Source of the DNA: Membranipora membranacea
Taxonomy: Eukaryota > Bryozoa > Gymnolaemata > Cheilostomatida > Membraniporidae
Length of the DNA: 60,000 nt
NCBI GenBank assembly: GCA_914767715.1
Contig: OU612072.1
Location: 16,494,001-16,554,000, forward strand
Reading direction: 5' to 3'
A program made the position numbers and the translations under genes. Every line of letters begins with the position of its first letter. The stretch's first letter is position 1. This document shows, one piece after another, positions 1 to 11,455 of the stretch. The notes below the pieces were generated by a model. That model was not told the DNA's origin and did no database searches. It saw nothing but the letters and a program-made list of their open reading frames with translations.

Positions 1-119
1 AAGCAAAGATATTTTGTTCTGTCTTGAGTAAGTTAACTTTGTTCTACATAAATACTCAATTTATTTTGTGGTTCTTTGGTTCTGTTTGATTATTGAGAGC
101 CTCTCTTTCCAGCTTCCAG

Positions 120-1213
120 TCAGAGAATAATACCAGAGTAGCCCTTCTCTTCACTGATGCCATGACGGCAAGAGGCTACTCGAAAGCTGACAGCTTGACC
201 ATCTCGAAGATGTCCTACAGAAGGATCCAACAGAGCTGTAGGGTCAAGTCGGAAAGAGAGATTTCGAGGGAAAGAATTAATAAAAAGAAACATCTGGTAA
301 GACAAGGGGTCTCCCAAATTTGATATATTATCATTGTATCATTGAGGCTGGAAGATTAACAAAACATCAGTGTACACTAGAGGCATTGCTGCTGACCCAT
401 TGGGTTTCTTGTTTGTTTTGCAGCACTTAAAAATATAGGGATATATGGGTTGGTTGGCAACGTTTGTATACAGGGATGAATTGGGAATTTCTATTCAATA
501 AATTGATGACAATATCTCCAGGTATTCCCAAGAAAATGATACATATACCTAATGCATTTGACTCCAAAACAAGATTTCTGAAACAAATTATAAATGCTAC
601 TTTATAGAAGCTTGAAGGTCGAAAAAGGGCACAACTGCCAGAAGAGGGTGAACTTTTTCCGTTAGTGTATGAGCTTATGAGCTCGGAGGATGAGGCAGAA
701 GTGGTCAGGCTAACATTTATATCAGATAATGCAGCAAGACACATCAAAGAGGTAAATGGTTGACATTTCTGCTGCTTAGTTTCACAATATTCATGGTATA
801 CTCTCTACTAACTGATATATATGTAGACAACAAAATTGAACATTTTTCTAATAAGAGCTACCTCTACCGTATAAGATTTTCGGCAGTCATAGTGTTGTTG
901 GATAAGAGTTCACCTCATATAACAGTGTGAATGTTCATACCCAGAGAGTGGAGAATGAAAACCATGATGAACGCCCGAAACTCGTAGTTGATGGACTGTG
1001 TTGGGATTTGAACCTGCATGCTGAAGGAAAGGCGCTCTAACCAACTGAGCCACCTCCCACTCTTGAACATGTACCCATTATTCATATCGGTTTGTTCTCT
1101 TTCAGCTCGACAGAAGACGAGGTGTCATGTGCCTCAAGCAAGAGAAACAGTCAAAAAGAGTACCTTCTCTTAAGATCTGGAACAACAACTGTGTTGTGAA
1201 GCCTGATATTTAA
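120..1213 (+). CDS. 3' exons of an unrecognised gene (partial)
   Basis: Three plus-strand exons fit one reading frame, all at phase 0: 120-296 (acceptor TTCCAG, donor CTG/GTAAGA), 608-751 (acceptor TTTATAG, donor GAG/GTAAAT) and 1106-1213 (acceptor TCTTTCAG, ending in TAA). They encode 142 residues of the C-terminal part of a basic protein: 59 residues containing RVALLFTDAMTARGY, then 48 starting KLEGRKRAQLPEEGELF, then 35 ending NNNCVVKPDI. The 5' end lies outside the window or in an exon I did not find. An AATAAA follows near 1304 and could be the poly(A) signal. The second intron holds a tRNA-derived SINE. I do not recognise the family; no catalytic motif, signal peptide or membrane segment is visible. 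Agreement of three splice pairs with one frame is the main support. Confidence 0.5.
850..1062 (-). repeat. tRNA-derived SINE
   Basis: On the minus strand the head has a pol III A box (TGGCTCAGTTGG, at 1041-1052) and a B box (GGTTCAAATCC, around 1005-1016), spaced as in a tRNA gene. The head lacks a convincing full cloverleaf. A non-tRNA body follows towards lower coordinates; its end is not clear. It lies inside an intron of the plus-strand gene at 120-1213. Confidence 0.6.
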
Positions 1214-1551
1214 TGTTTTGTTTATGTTGCTGTTAATTTTTTATTTAGCTTAGTCTGACTATGTATCATCAAAGAGCTTTGTGCAGGTATCATCTATTCC
1301 ACAATAAATATCTTCAACTTGATGCCTGAGAATGCCGACTTAGACCAGTAATTTTGTCGCGAACTCCCCGCTTAGATCATGATAGCACAAGAGTTGCCCC
1401 CTCCTTCAAAAACAGAAGACAATTCTTTGAGCTTATTGGTGATTTGTTATTTAAAACAGTTGATAGTCAAAAGCAAAATGATGTTGCTGGGCATCGTCAA
1501 CCGAAAACTTGTTCTCAATAGTAAATAGGCGTTCATTGTCTTACTATTAGG
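1214..1551. other. 3' flank, no gene seen
   Basis: Downstream flank of the preceding gene, with an AATAAA near 1304. A weak open stretch around 1385-1530 has no convincing splice sites and I do not call it. Confidence 0.4.
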
Positions 1552-1719
1552 TTTTGTGATAAATACCTGGAAAATCACTCATTCAATGGACAATTAGCAT
1601 GTGCAAGTGAGTACTTGGGTGAAAGCGTTCCCTTGAACGCAAGCACTCGTTCAATTCCTGATGGTACGCTCTATCTTCAAATGATCAGAGCAGATATGAC
1701 TGAGGAAGGCAAAATATAG
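1552..1719 (+). other. exon-like open reading frame 1
   Basis: After a possible acceptor (CTATTAG at 1544-1550) a frame without a Met start runs 55 codons to TAG at 1717-1719. Its composition looks protein-like (it contains FCDKYLENHSFNGQLACASE and later ADMTEEGKI). It could be a terminal exon of a second gene or of a variant transcript of the gene upstream. No homology is recognised. Confidence 0.3.
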
Positions 1720-2012
1720 TCACATGACTATTCTGCCAGCTGAAAGTGAATTCTAGTTTCCCTCATTTGGCATTGTTGACTTTCCGTTCAGGCATTCCAA
1801 AGGGTAAGTTGAATCATTTTAACAGCAAACTGATTTTTAATATTTATGCAGATATGTCAACTTGGTGGGTCACATCACATCAGGTTATGTTCTATTGATT
1901 TGATTTCTCCAAACAGACAGCTATTTATTAAGAACATGTATTTTGTCTCATTTTCAGGCAACGATGCTACCGGTACATGTTATGATAGACAGTCAGCGGT
2001 GTAGCAGTTTAG

Positions 2013-2186
2013 AAACGCACCTATGATGAATATGGATTACGGTTTTATTACAGTCCGGGAGTTTTATCTTTGGCTGACCAAACTCGTACTATGAATAAGG
2101 AAGACCTGTCTGTGTGTGCCAGCAAGGAGCTGAATCTATCATTGGAGCGCAATAAGATGGATATTCTGTTTTTAGGACATATATGA
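2013..2186 (+). other. exon-like open reading frame 2
   Basis: A frame opening just after a possible acceptor (CAGTTTAG at 2005-2012) runs 57 codons to TGA. It contains YYSPGVLSLADQTRTMNKED and ends DILFLGHI. Composition is protein-like, but there is no start codon and no recognised domain. With the open frame at 1552-1719 it may be part of a decayed or unannotated plus-strand gene. Confidence 0.3.
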
Positions 2187-2924
2187 TCAGCTGTGAGTTA
2201 TTGTTCTATATTTGAAGGAAGCAGCTCGGTGGAATAAAATGCAGCAATAAATCGTTACAATAACAAAAATGAACAGTCTTGCAGTATGAATTCTGACTAT
2301 GTTTGGTATCTAATACACTGTCACTCTGTATAATGTCAGTATTCATTCTAAGACCTTTCATTAATTAACCTCAGTACATGACAAGTAACTTGAAAATTTA
2401 ACTGCACCCTGATCCTGGAAGACTTTTAATGACTTATTTAAATCAAGTCGAGCTTACCGTCTCTAACTTGTATTGGGAATACCAGTCAGAAAACAGAATA
2501 CTGCAGCCCTAGTGCTTAGCCCATTTTAAAGTAAATTTGTCAGTTTTGCTATGGTTGCAGTTGGCAACCCTGCAACAGGCCAGTTCAATGTTTCTATCTA
2601 AATTATTGTAGGTTCTCGCTGAGTGTTAAGTGTTTTGTTTGTGAGGGTGAAGTTTACATGAGTTATCTTTATTAGAACGTAGTATAGGTGGTCTTGTCAT
2701 TACATAGAAACACATTACATGTAAAATCAAGCCTATTATATTATATTGTCATACACTGTGAAGGCTCATTCTATAACAACACAATAGTGAATGTAATTTA
2801 TTTAGCAGGCAGGTTTAATTAAATGATAATGGAAAGCTGGTTGGTTCATTGTAAATGGGTCAAACCTCGACAATTCTAGAATTGTACAGAATTGTCAGAC
2901 AATTCAGGGGCATGAAACGCAGTG
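2187..2924. other. intergenic, nothing recognised
   Basis: AT-rich sequence without a supported exon, tRNA-like head or terminal inverted repeats. It ends where the duplicated 6-kb block begins. Confidence 0.4.
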
Positions 2925-3337
2925 AAAATAGTTTATATAAATAACATAATTGTATCTATATAACTATAGAATCCTCTTTTGTTTATAATAACAACCCTGC
3001 TGCTTGAAGCGGAAATTCAATATTTAATATTTTGAAATTTTGTAGTCCATCACTTCGTGCTCATATACTGAAAATTTGTTCATCATCTGGAGCGGTTTAG
3101 TCTGAGCCACCTAGACTTTTGCTCCCTGCCTGACGACCCCCGGTGGTATGTCTAAGACTGGACAGATACAGTAAATCTATAAGCAAATAGGGCGGTCTCT
3201 GATGTTGAACATTTTGTCCTAAAAAAATATATGATAATAAAAAATAATAAAAAAATTGATTACATAATTTTATCAAAAAAGCATTAAAATCTTATTATTA
3301 GCTTGATGCGGGAATTCATCAGTCAGCTTCTTTGTTC

Positions 3338-5318
3338 TCATTTATTGAAACCTTTTTCCTCGTCGGCCTTTTAAGCAAATATATAGTTTCTGATGTTGGA
3401 CATGTTGTTGTAACAATAGAATATAAAAATAAAATGCAAATATTGAGAATAGAATATTAACCATAGCGCATTCCCATAATATTTAATATTTGTGCTTGTT
3501 ATTTTTCTGAATGGTAAACGGTTTTGAATAAAAAGTAGTTGTCTGTATTTTAGGAAGTTTATCTTATCTGACCTCCCAGTCAATGTAAAACAATACTGTC
3601 CCTTTTAATCTCTGCAAGTGAATATATTAATCATCATGTATGGTATATATATATATATATCGCTATATATATATATCGCTATGTATATTGTCATGACAGC
3701 TGGTCCCCTGCAATGCTCTTAGAGCAAGTTTCAAATGGATAAATCTCAGTCCTTTATTCTTTGGTCCTATACCTTGGCCAGGACTTCAATGTACGCTTTG
3801 GGCTGATTAGTTTTGTACCTTGGCGTCTGGCTATTATTAATTCTGCGTCGACTGTTTTGGCCTAAGTGCTCTAATTAAAATGGGTATAATTACCCTTTTC
3901 CGGCTGACAGCCTCCACAATGTCAGTCTCATGTAATTTTGTTGTTGGTGATAGGATTAGTATCTGATTGATGGTAAAAATATATGTTGAAATTTAATCAA
4001 AAGAGAATATTGAGCTGTCAGTGTCCCTCTGTTAGAATCCCATACATAATTACTGTATTATCATATCTTGGAAGAACAAGTGTTGTAATTCACAGACAGA
4101 GATCAAGATTGGAAGCTCTCTTTCTCTTAATTGTATCCGTATATTCTGTGAGCAGCTTTCCTAAAATGGAAGAAACCACATCTCAAAGAAAGATGACGGG
4201 TTTGTCACTTGCGGTTGCTACCATCCTATATAGATGGGTTTGTCACATGTGTTATATGTAGCTGAACCAGTCAGCTTCTGTTATGATCCGAAATATGGCT
4301 CGTGAAAATTATTGATTATTTGTCTGGTAACCTTTCCTAGCATAGCTCTCTCACAAACCGAAACTATAAATTTAAAACTAGTCAATTAAAATCGGGAAGG
4401 CATTTTTAATACCACAGTTGGAGTAGACAGACAAACAGCAACATTTTTAGCTACCAAAACAGTCATGACATAAAGATGGACAGGCAATAAACCACTGTAT
4501 ATTCCTATATTAAGGAGATAAGTTATCCTCTCTCTTTATCTGAGCAGATAACTCCAAAGTAATAACCATATTCCGGATATCATGTTCAGCAACAATATCT
4601 GATTGTCAACATTCTTAGCTCGCATATGGTTGATTGATTATACTACAAATTGTCTGTGCTGTATATTGAAACAACTTAATGTAAGCTATTAGCAGCACCA
4701 TATAAGTCACATATCTACAAAAATCTGTATATCGATGAGCTTTCACTTTCAGTCAGGAGCATGTGCTGCCACTATGTCTGAGTGCAACAAGCGAAGAAGA
4801 TCCTACTGTCTGGAAACAAAACTGTTTTTTTATTAATTTATCATTGGATGTGATAAACCAACTCCAAAAGGGCTTAGCGAGTTATTGTTCTATCCAAGCA
4901 ACAGGGATATAACATAGGGCAACAAATTTAGCTAGGACCCTTTTCGAACATAATTTGATGTATCATCTGAATTCATTTGTTAATTTATATATTGTACAAA
5001 TGTAAGTCTAAATTGAGGCCAAGCGATTAGAAAAGATAAACATTTTTGTGAATTGTCTTTTCAATGTAAGAGAAAAAAATGTATCATTATCGCAAGAAAA
5101 AACAGAGGATTAGCAATAAAATCAACCAGTAAGCATTACATCTGTACTTTAGTTGTACAAAAGGTGGTAAAATCAATATTTTTATCGTTATGTATCACTT
5201 TGTAAAACCTTTTATCAATTATATAAATCATAACAAGGCAAACTTCAATAGCCATCCTTAACAAAGATAGGCCCATAGCGTCTTTCGATTTTATTCGGTG
5301 AGAATCTCATACATGAGC
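3338..5318 (-). pseudogene. TRIM-family 3'-region relic, unit 1
   Basis: This unit recurs at 8586-11455, 12691-15000, 41527-43507 and 57770-59540, and its last part also flanks both intact TRIM genes. On the minus strand 4018-4160 reads like a TRIM terminal exon: TTTTAG acceptor, a 2-nt phase start, LDLCL, then VLPRY and IMYGILTE before TGA. One in-frame TGA follows LDLCL. The unit is cut off at 5318, just inside a second terminal exon. The pattern suggests degenerate gene 3' ends rather than a coding transposon. Confidence 0.6.
3641..3682. repeat. (AT)n microsatellite
   Basis: TA dinucleotides broken by two CGCT interruptions. The same site in the other repeat units (8885-8911, 41832-41868, 57765-57798) has different lengths. 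Confidence 0.8.
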
Positions 5319-5490
5319 AGAGATTTCATAATTAAGATTGGTGATGACAGACCAATATAGGTTTAGTGGGGGAGTTGGGTTTAGCTATGATTATAGCTAC
5401 TTTGTGGGGGATTTATGTTTTGAAATGGCAGAGCTCACCCATTGCATAATTAAGATTGGTGATGACAAACCAATATAGGTTTAGTGGGGG
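5319..5490. repeat. 1.5 units of the 118-bp repeat
   Basis: Sequence starting CATAATTAAGATTGGTGATG and containing TTTAGTGGGGGAG matches the 118-bp unit tandemly arrayed at 54053-54583. It replaces the end of the relic TRIM terminal exon at this point. The same junction is present in copy 2 (43508-43683). Confidence 0.75.
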
Positions 5491-6165
5491 AGCAACACTG
5501 AACGCAATCAAATTAAATCAATCGTAATGAATGCGTCAGCCAGCCTGTTCATATGTTATTGGCTTGACAGTCAGCCAACATTGACCTGGAGATCTTGTTC
5601 TTGTTAGATGACATATTTCTGCATAAGATCCTCCCTATAAATGGAGGCAGTTAGTTACAAGAGGAACAAGGCCAAAGGCATGAGCCTGCTGTCTAGTCTT
5701 TTTTTATGTTACAAAGATCATCCAATTACTTTCACTTATCAAGCTATCACTCAATTGGGAAGCTACCACAATCCACTAAAACAGAAAGTTGTCTTCTCTG
5801 CTTTTATAAGGAGCCAACTCCAATACCTCAGCTCACTTTATTTGGCTGCAGTTTTTATGTTTTTGTACCCTTTTCTTACAACATGAATCAAGAAGACCTG
5901 CAAAGAGAATGTGGAGGAGGGGGGGAAACTGGTTGAGATAAAAAAGGCAACTGCAGACTGCAGACGTTGGGTAATAACAGGATAAATATTTTTCCTGTAT
6001 ATCCAAATCCCTTCACTCAAGCAGTATAGCTAGTGCCCTAGTCCCTAGCAATGTCTACAAAATTTTCAGATGAACTCTTTAGCCTTGAGTTGTATGAGTC
6101 AAAATCTTTTAGTGGCCTAAGCCTCTTTTCTCATCGACTTAGGGAGGTGTCTGACTTTGAATATG
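5491..6165 (+). repeat. three-copy repeat with an 81-codon frame
   Basis: This block recurs at 40417-41112 and 43684-44350. A frame from ATG at 5641 to 5886 (81 codons, MEAVSYKRNKAKGMSLLSSL at the start) is complete here and at 43833-44078, but truncated in the 40.4-kb copy. A second short frame starts with ATG near 6049 and runs about 50 codons. Neither has a recognised domain; they may be chance frames or decayed exons. Confidence 0.55.
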
Positions 6166-6635
6166 TTGTCGTAAAAAAAGTTTATATAAATAACATAATT
6201 GTATCTATATAGCTACAAAACACTCTTTTGTTTATAATAACAACCCTGCTGGTTGAAGCGGAAATTCAATTTTTTAATATTTCGAAATTTTGTAGTCCAT
6301 CACTTCGTGCTCATTTACTGAAGCTTTTTTCATCATCCGGAGCGGTTTAGTCTGAGCCCCTCCACCCCCAGACTGTTGCTCCCTGCCTGACGGCACCCAT
6401 GGGTATGTCTAAGACTGGACTGATACTACTGTAAAGCTATAAGCAAATAGGGCGGTCTCTGATGTTGAACATTTTGTCGTAAAAAAATATATGATAACAA
6501 AAAATGATAAAAATATTGATTACATAATTTTATCAAAATAGCATTAAAGTCTCATTATTAATAGACCATGCAGCTTGATGCGGTAATTCCTTTTTGAATT
6601 TTTTGAAAATTCATAGTCAGCTTCTTTGTTCTAAT
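6166..6635. repeat. tandem diverged modules of about 250 bp
   Basis: The phrase TCTGATGTTGAACATNTTGTCGTAA recurs in diverged form around 6150 and 6460, and again past the LINE near 8630, each time followed by an AT-rich run and then a GCTTGATGCGG or GCTTGAAGCGG word. This shows an internal tandem duplication at the start of each repeat unit. No coding content is supported. Confidence 0.5.
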
Positions 6636-8575
6636 TTTTATGTGTGTGTTTTTTATGTGTGTGCGTGTGTTTATTGCTAGACTAGCTTAAACTAGAATGA
6701 GTAAAACGGTATCAAAGGTATATAAAAAGTTAAAAAGCAATGGGACAGTCAGATAGCACGAAGCTAGAGCAGAGACTGCCCGACTAGAACTCTCAACGCC
6801 ACACTCGCCTGCCGGAACGACAGAGCGAAACATCCGCAACCTGCACACAATCAAACCCCCTCCCACAGGCGTGCCGCCAGGCCAACCAAGGAACCAGACT
6901 GAGTACATGTCTCCACTCCCAAAAGGTACCTGTTGTACAGGTTGACACCATGGCACAACAGGGACCTCTCACCTCGCTTGTTTTTGGCCTTTTTTGTTCG
7001 TGAATTATTTAATCTTGTGTTAAAATCATGTTCTGATTTAAGAGAGTTGATAAACTCATTCAAAAATGTTCTTAAAAATAGTTTTAAAGAGCAGTATTGG
7101 AATAGCATATCCGAAGGCATTATATTTAAAGTCTTAAAAAGGGTTGAAACATGATCTCTGGTTTTTTTCTTTAAAATCACTCTTACACAAGCTTTTTGGA
7201 GGACTATTACTCGTTTAAGGTCATTTTCAGCAGCGTGGCCCCAGACCTCTATTCCATAGAGCAGGTGCGGGTAAAAAAATGAATAATATAGTTCAATCAT
7301 TGTATTTTCGTCAAAATATGGCCTTACTACACGCATCATTTTTACAACCAAATTTAATTTTTTGCACAATTCATTTATATGCGACTTAAAATTAATATTT
7401 GAATCAAGGATAACACCTAAAAATTTAGTTTCATATTTCAGTTCAAGGGTGTTGGTATTCAGTTTGATGACATGGTCATCGGCACTGATAGCTTTTCTTT
7501 GGGATTTAAAAATTACCTGAAAAGTTTCGGAATAGTTAAGTACTAGTATATTAGCTAAGCACCAATTTTCAACTTTGTTTAATTCTTGACTTAAGATGGC
7601 ATGGTCTGTACAAAAAATAATAGTGTCGTCTGCATACAGTATGTAAGTTAATGCAGGCGCTGCATTCAAGAGGTCGTTTATGTAAATCAAAAATAAAAGC
7701 GGCCCAAGGTTTGAACCTTGGGGTACTCCTATGTTGATGTCACGGTACTGAGATACAGCATTATTTAACATATTGTTTACGGTTTTTGAGGTAATTTTCG
7801 ATGAGAGATGTGGCACAGGGTAAAAATCCATTAAACGGTAGCTTTTTGACTAAAATTTCATGATTAATAGTATCAAACGCCTTTGAAAAATCTAAAAATA
7901 TGCCAAATGTGCTGTTGCAGCGGTTAAAATTTTCATACAATTGTTTCGTGAGCTTGTTTATAGCAGTGGTGGTATTTCTGCCTCTTCAAAATCCAAACTG
8001 GCAGTCGGTTAAAATTGAGTTGGTCTCTAAATAATCAATTATCTGGTTACTAAGAATTTTTTCAACAATTTTAGAAATAGTGCTTAAGATTGATATCAGT
8101 CGATAGTTATTAGTACTTTGTTTGTCCCTTTTTTAAAAATGGGTGTCACTTGTGCAATTTTTAAGCGGTCTGGAAACACAGAATTTTCAATGACCAAATT
8201 TACAAGATATGCCAATATTGGGAGGATAATCAGCTTGTTTTCTTTGATCGCTCGTGACGAGATTTTGTCAGGACCAGTGGCTTTTTATAGCTTGGAGATT
8301 ATCTACAACGGGCAGGATATCAGTGTTATCAACAATATAAAAACTGAATTCGGGTCTAGAATCCCACTCAATTTGAGGGGCAAAATAGTCAGCAAAGTTA
8401 GCGTCTGTGGGGGGAAATTTGTCGGCAAGATTCGCACCTACGCTTGTGAAGAATGTATTAAAACTTTCAGCAACCTCTTGAGAGTTTTTACTGAGTGATT
8501 GGTCGTTAGTTTTGAGGGTAATTGTGCTGTCTTTGCTTTTTTCCGAACCATTGATCATCATTTTTATGAATTTCC
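6636..8575 (-). mobile_element. 5'-truncated CR1/L2-like LINE, copy 1
   Basis: On the minus strand the ORF2 remnant shows, in order, the pre-RT FNTFFTSVGANLADK stretch, GVPQGSNLGPLLFLIYINDL, the catalytic LYADDT box, the KFLGVILDSN block and a C-terminal region. The endonuclease is absent, so the copy is 5'-truncated. Frameshifts and stops split the frame (main piece 6851-7831). The 3' end is near 6636 in a TG-rich tract. Flanks match the uninterrupted repeat at 3325-3360, so the insertion site can be read directly. The same insertion exists in copy 2, so it predates the segmental duplication. Confidence 0.85.
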
Positions 8576-9862
8576 AGCGTATTTATTGAAAGCTTTTTCC
8601 TCGTCGGCCTGTTAAGCAAATATATAGTTTCTGATGTTGAACATGTTGTTGTAACAATAGAATATGAAAATAAAAGGCAAAAATTGAGCATTAACTATAG
8701 GCCATCGCGCATTTCTGTAATCATTACTATTTTTGCTTATTATTTTTCTAAATGTAAAACAGTTTTTGAGTATAACGCAACTGTCTGTTTTTTGGAAGTA
8801 TATCTTTTCTGACCTCCCAGTCAATGTAAAACAATACTTTCCCTTTTTATCTCTGTAAGTGAATATATTAATCATCATGTATGGTATATATATATATATA
8901 TATATATATAGCTATGTATATTGTCATGACAGCTGGTCCCCTGCAATGCTCTTAGAGCGAGTTTCCAATGGATGACTCTCAGTCCTTTTTTCTTTGGTCC
9001 TAGACCTTGGCCAGGACTTCAATGTATGCTTTGGCCTGATTAGTTTTGTACCTTGGCGTCTGGCTATTATTAATTCTGCGTGGACTGTTTTGGCCTAAGT
9101 GCTCTAATTAAAATGGGTATAATTACCCTTTTCTGGCTGGCAGCCTCCACAATGTCAGTCTCATGTAATGTTGTTGTTGGTGATAGGATTAGTATCCGAT
9201 TGATGGTAAAAATACATGTGGAAACTTAATCAAAAGAGAATAGTGAGCTGTCGGTGTCCCTCTGTTAGAATCTCATACATAATTACTGTATTATCATATC
9301 TTGGAAGAACAAGTGTTATATCTCACAGACAGAGATCAAGATTGGAAGCTCTCTTTCTCTTAATTGTATCAGTATATTTTGTGAGCAGCTTTCCTAAAAT
9401 GGAAGAAACCGTATCTCAAAGAAAGATGACGGGTTTGTCACTTGCGGTTGCTACCATCCTAAACAGATGGGTTTGTCACATGTGTTATATGTAGCTGAAC
9501 CAGTCAGCTTCTGTTATGATCCGAAATATGGCTCATGAATATTATTGATTATTTGTCTGGTAACCTTTCCTAGCATAGCTCTCTCACAAACCGAAACTAT
9601 AAATTTAAAACTAGTCAATTAAATTCGGGAAGGCATTTTTAATACCACAGTTGGAGTAGACAGACAAACAGCAACTTTTTTAGCTACCATAACAGCCATG
9701 ACATAAATCAAGATGGACAGGCAATAAACCACTGTATATTCCTATATTAAGGAGACAAGTTATCCTCTCTCTTTATCTGAGCAGATAACTCCAAAGTAAG
9801 AACCATATTCCGGATATCATGTTCAGCAACAATATCTGATTGTCAACATTCTTAGCTAGCAT

Positions 9863-10249
9863 CAGGGGCGTATATTCTAAAAAATTTCACTCACTGACTT
9901 TTCAGAGATGAGCATAATAATCGGGCGCAGCCCGATCCACACGCCTTATGCGTGGCGCCCTCCCACCACAGAAATTTTTGCATATCGGTAGCAAAATAGT
10001 GCAAGCAGAGAGGTATTTCAATAGCTCACTGAGCTGTTTGGTACTTTCAGAAAACAACTCAATAGCAGTAGAAGATTACGGTAAAAATGCTCCAGTTATA
10101 AAGCACCCATTTGAAAAAAAACTGTCCTTGATGGGATTCGAACCCACAACAATCTTATTAACAGTGATTGAAAGGCGGAGGCTCTACACACTGAGCTATT
10201 CAGCCACTCACGGAAATCTGTGGGCCGTGAGTGCTAATATACGCCACTG
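9863..10249. mobile_element. hAT-type MITE with 8-bp target duplication
   Basis: The ends are inverted: CAGGGGCGTATATT at 9863 against the complement CAGTGGCGTATATT at 10249. The flanks carry the 8-bp direct repeat GCTAGCAT (9855-9862 and 10250-10257). Uninterrupted sister sequences near 4617, 42809 and 58744 show the empty site. TIR sequence and 8-bp duplication are the hAT signature. At 387 bp it has no transposase. Two short GC hairpins sit near 9924-9956 and a tRNA-like segment near its right end. Confidence 0.9.
10128..10205 (-). repeat. tRNA-like (SINE head) segment inside the MITE
   Basis: Minus strand: A box TAGCTCAGTGTG and B box GGGTTCGAATCCC with an intervening anticodon-arm-like region. 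The spacing is slightly long for a tRNA. It looks like a captured tRNA or SINE head rather than a functional tRNA gene. Confidence 0.55.
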
Positions 10250-10918
10250 GCTAGCATACGGTTGATTGATTATACTAGAGAATTGTCTGTGCTGTATATT
10301 GAGACAACTCAGCTATTAGCAGCACCATATAAGTCACATATCTACAAAAATCTGTATATCGATGAGCTTTCACTTTCATTCAGGAGCATGTGCTGCCACT
10401 ATGTCTGAGTGCAACAAGCGAAGAGGATCCAACTGTCTGGAAACAAAACTACTTTTTTATTAATTTATCATTGGATGTGATAAACCAATTCCAAAAGGGC
10501 TTAGCGGGTTATTGTTCTATCCAAGCAACAAGGATATAACATAGGGCAACAGATTTAGCTAGGACCCTTTTCAAACATAATATGATGTATCATTTGAATT
10601 CATTTGTTAATTTATATATTATACAAATGTATGTCTATATTGAGGCCAACCGATTAGAAAAGATAAACATTTTTGTGATTTGTTTTTTCAATGTAAGAGA
10701 AGAAAATGTATCATTATCGCAAGAAAAAACAAAGGATTAGCAGTAAAATCAACGAGTAAGCATTACATCTCTACTTTAGTTGTACAAAAGGTGGTAAAAT
10801 CAATATTTTTTATCGTTACGTATCACTTTGTAAAATCTTTTATCAATTATATAAATCATAACAAGGCAAACTTCAATAGCCATTCTTAACAAAGATAGGC
10901 CCATAGCGTCTTTCAATT

Positions 10919-11058
10919 TCATTCGGTGAGAATCTCAAACATGAGCACAGATTTCTTAGTGAATCTAGGAACTACAAACGTTGTACCGTGCAGACACAAA
11001 TCAGGAATGTATGATTTAGCCCTTTTTGCTGGATCAGTCAGTGCTCTGTTCAACGTTC
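10919..11058 (-). pseudogene. orphan TRIM terminal exon (open)
   Basis: After acceptor CTTTCAG the minus strand reads 2 nt plus 46 codons to TGA, exactly the length and phase of exon 8 of the two intact TRIM genes (140 nt). Shared words are NRALTDPAK, PDLCLHGTT, FVVPRF, and the ending EILTE. The exon is intact, but no upstream TRIM exons are found nearby, so it is an orphan. It could in principle be spliced from a distant gene. Confidence 0.6.
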
Positions 11059-11455
11059 CTGAAAGTGAGAATTATACCTGGTATACAAATATGTTACTAA
11101 CTACAGTATTAGTAGCATTAAAACGACAAAAGATCCTTAAATAAATCTCTTACGCTTGATATTATAGAGGAAAGAAACTGTACATATACGGTTAACATTC
11201 TCATTGGTCTCCGGTATCATTACAACGGCATGTATGAATCGAAATTGAATTTTTGTGTTGTGTATATTATCCTCAAAACTGAAGTTTTGTGTTCATGATA
11301 AACGCATGTGTATAGAAAAACCGTAACCAGTGCCTCATATCACTTTTTCAAAACGTGTTTTGGAAAAAAATAGAAGAAACAGCTGAATCACAGTCCTGTG
11401 TTTTACCACATATGTTTAGTATAACCAGTGTTGAGGGTGTGCTATTTCTATTTCT

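Larger units (their letters stand above)
2925..8898. repeat. 6-kb segmental duplication, copy 1
   Basis: From the AAAATAG at 2925 to the (AT)n tract near 8890 this segment matches 41113-47071 almost base for base, with an offset that drifts only from about 38,192 to 38,181. Shared internal landmarks are the (AT)n tract, the relic TRIM exon, 1.5 units of the 118-bp repeat, the 81-codon open frame and the truncated LINE. The main difference is a short replaced patch near 7760-7790 inside the LINE. The right-hand edge lies in an (AT)n microsatellite, a plausible breakpoint. Confidence 0.85.
8586..11455 (-). pseudogene. TRIM-family 3'-region relic, unit 2
   Basis: The most complete relic unit. 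It holds two terminal-exon-like segments on the minus strand: one at about 9251-9393 with an in-frame TGA, and one at 10919-11058 that is fully open. The hAT MITE at 9863-10249 interrupts the stretch between them. Upstream TRIM exons are not present beyond 11455, so this is a 3' fragment only. Confidence 0.6.

Noticed and set aside
3983-4261. 92-codon plus-strand frame, repeated at 9216, 42175 and 58105
   Set aside because: It lies opposite the minus-strand TRIM terminal-exon relic, which explains the conserved open frame. It has no domain of its own.
10926-11144. 72-codon plus-strand frame, repeated at 59014
   Set aside because: Antisense to the open TRIM terminal exon at 10919-11058; treated as a shadow.
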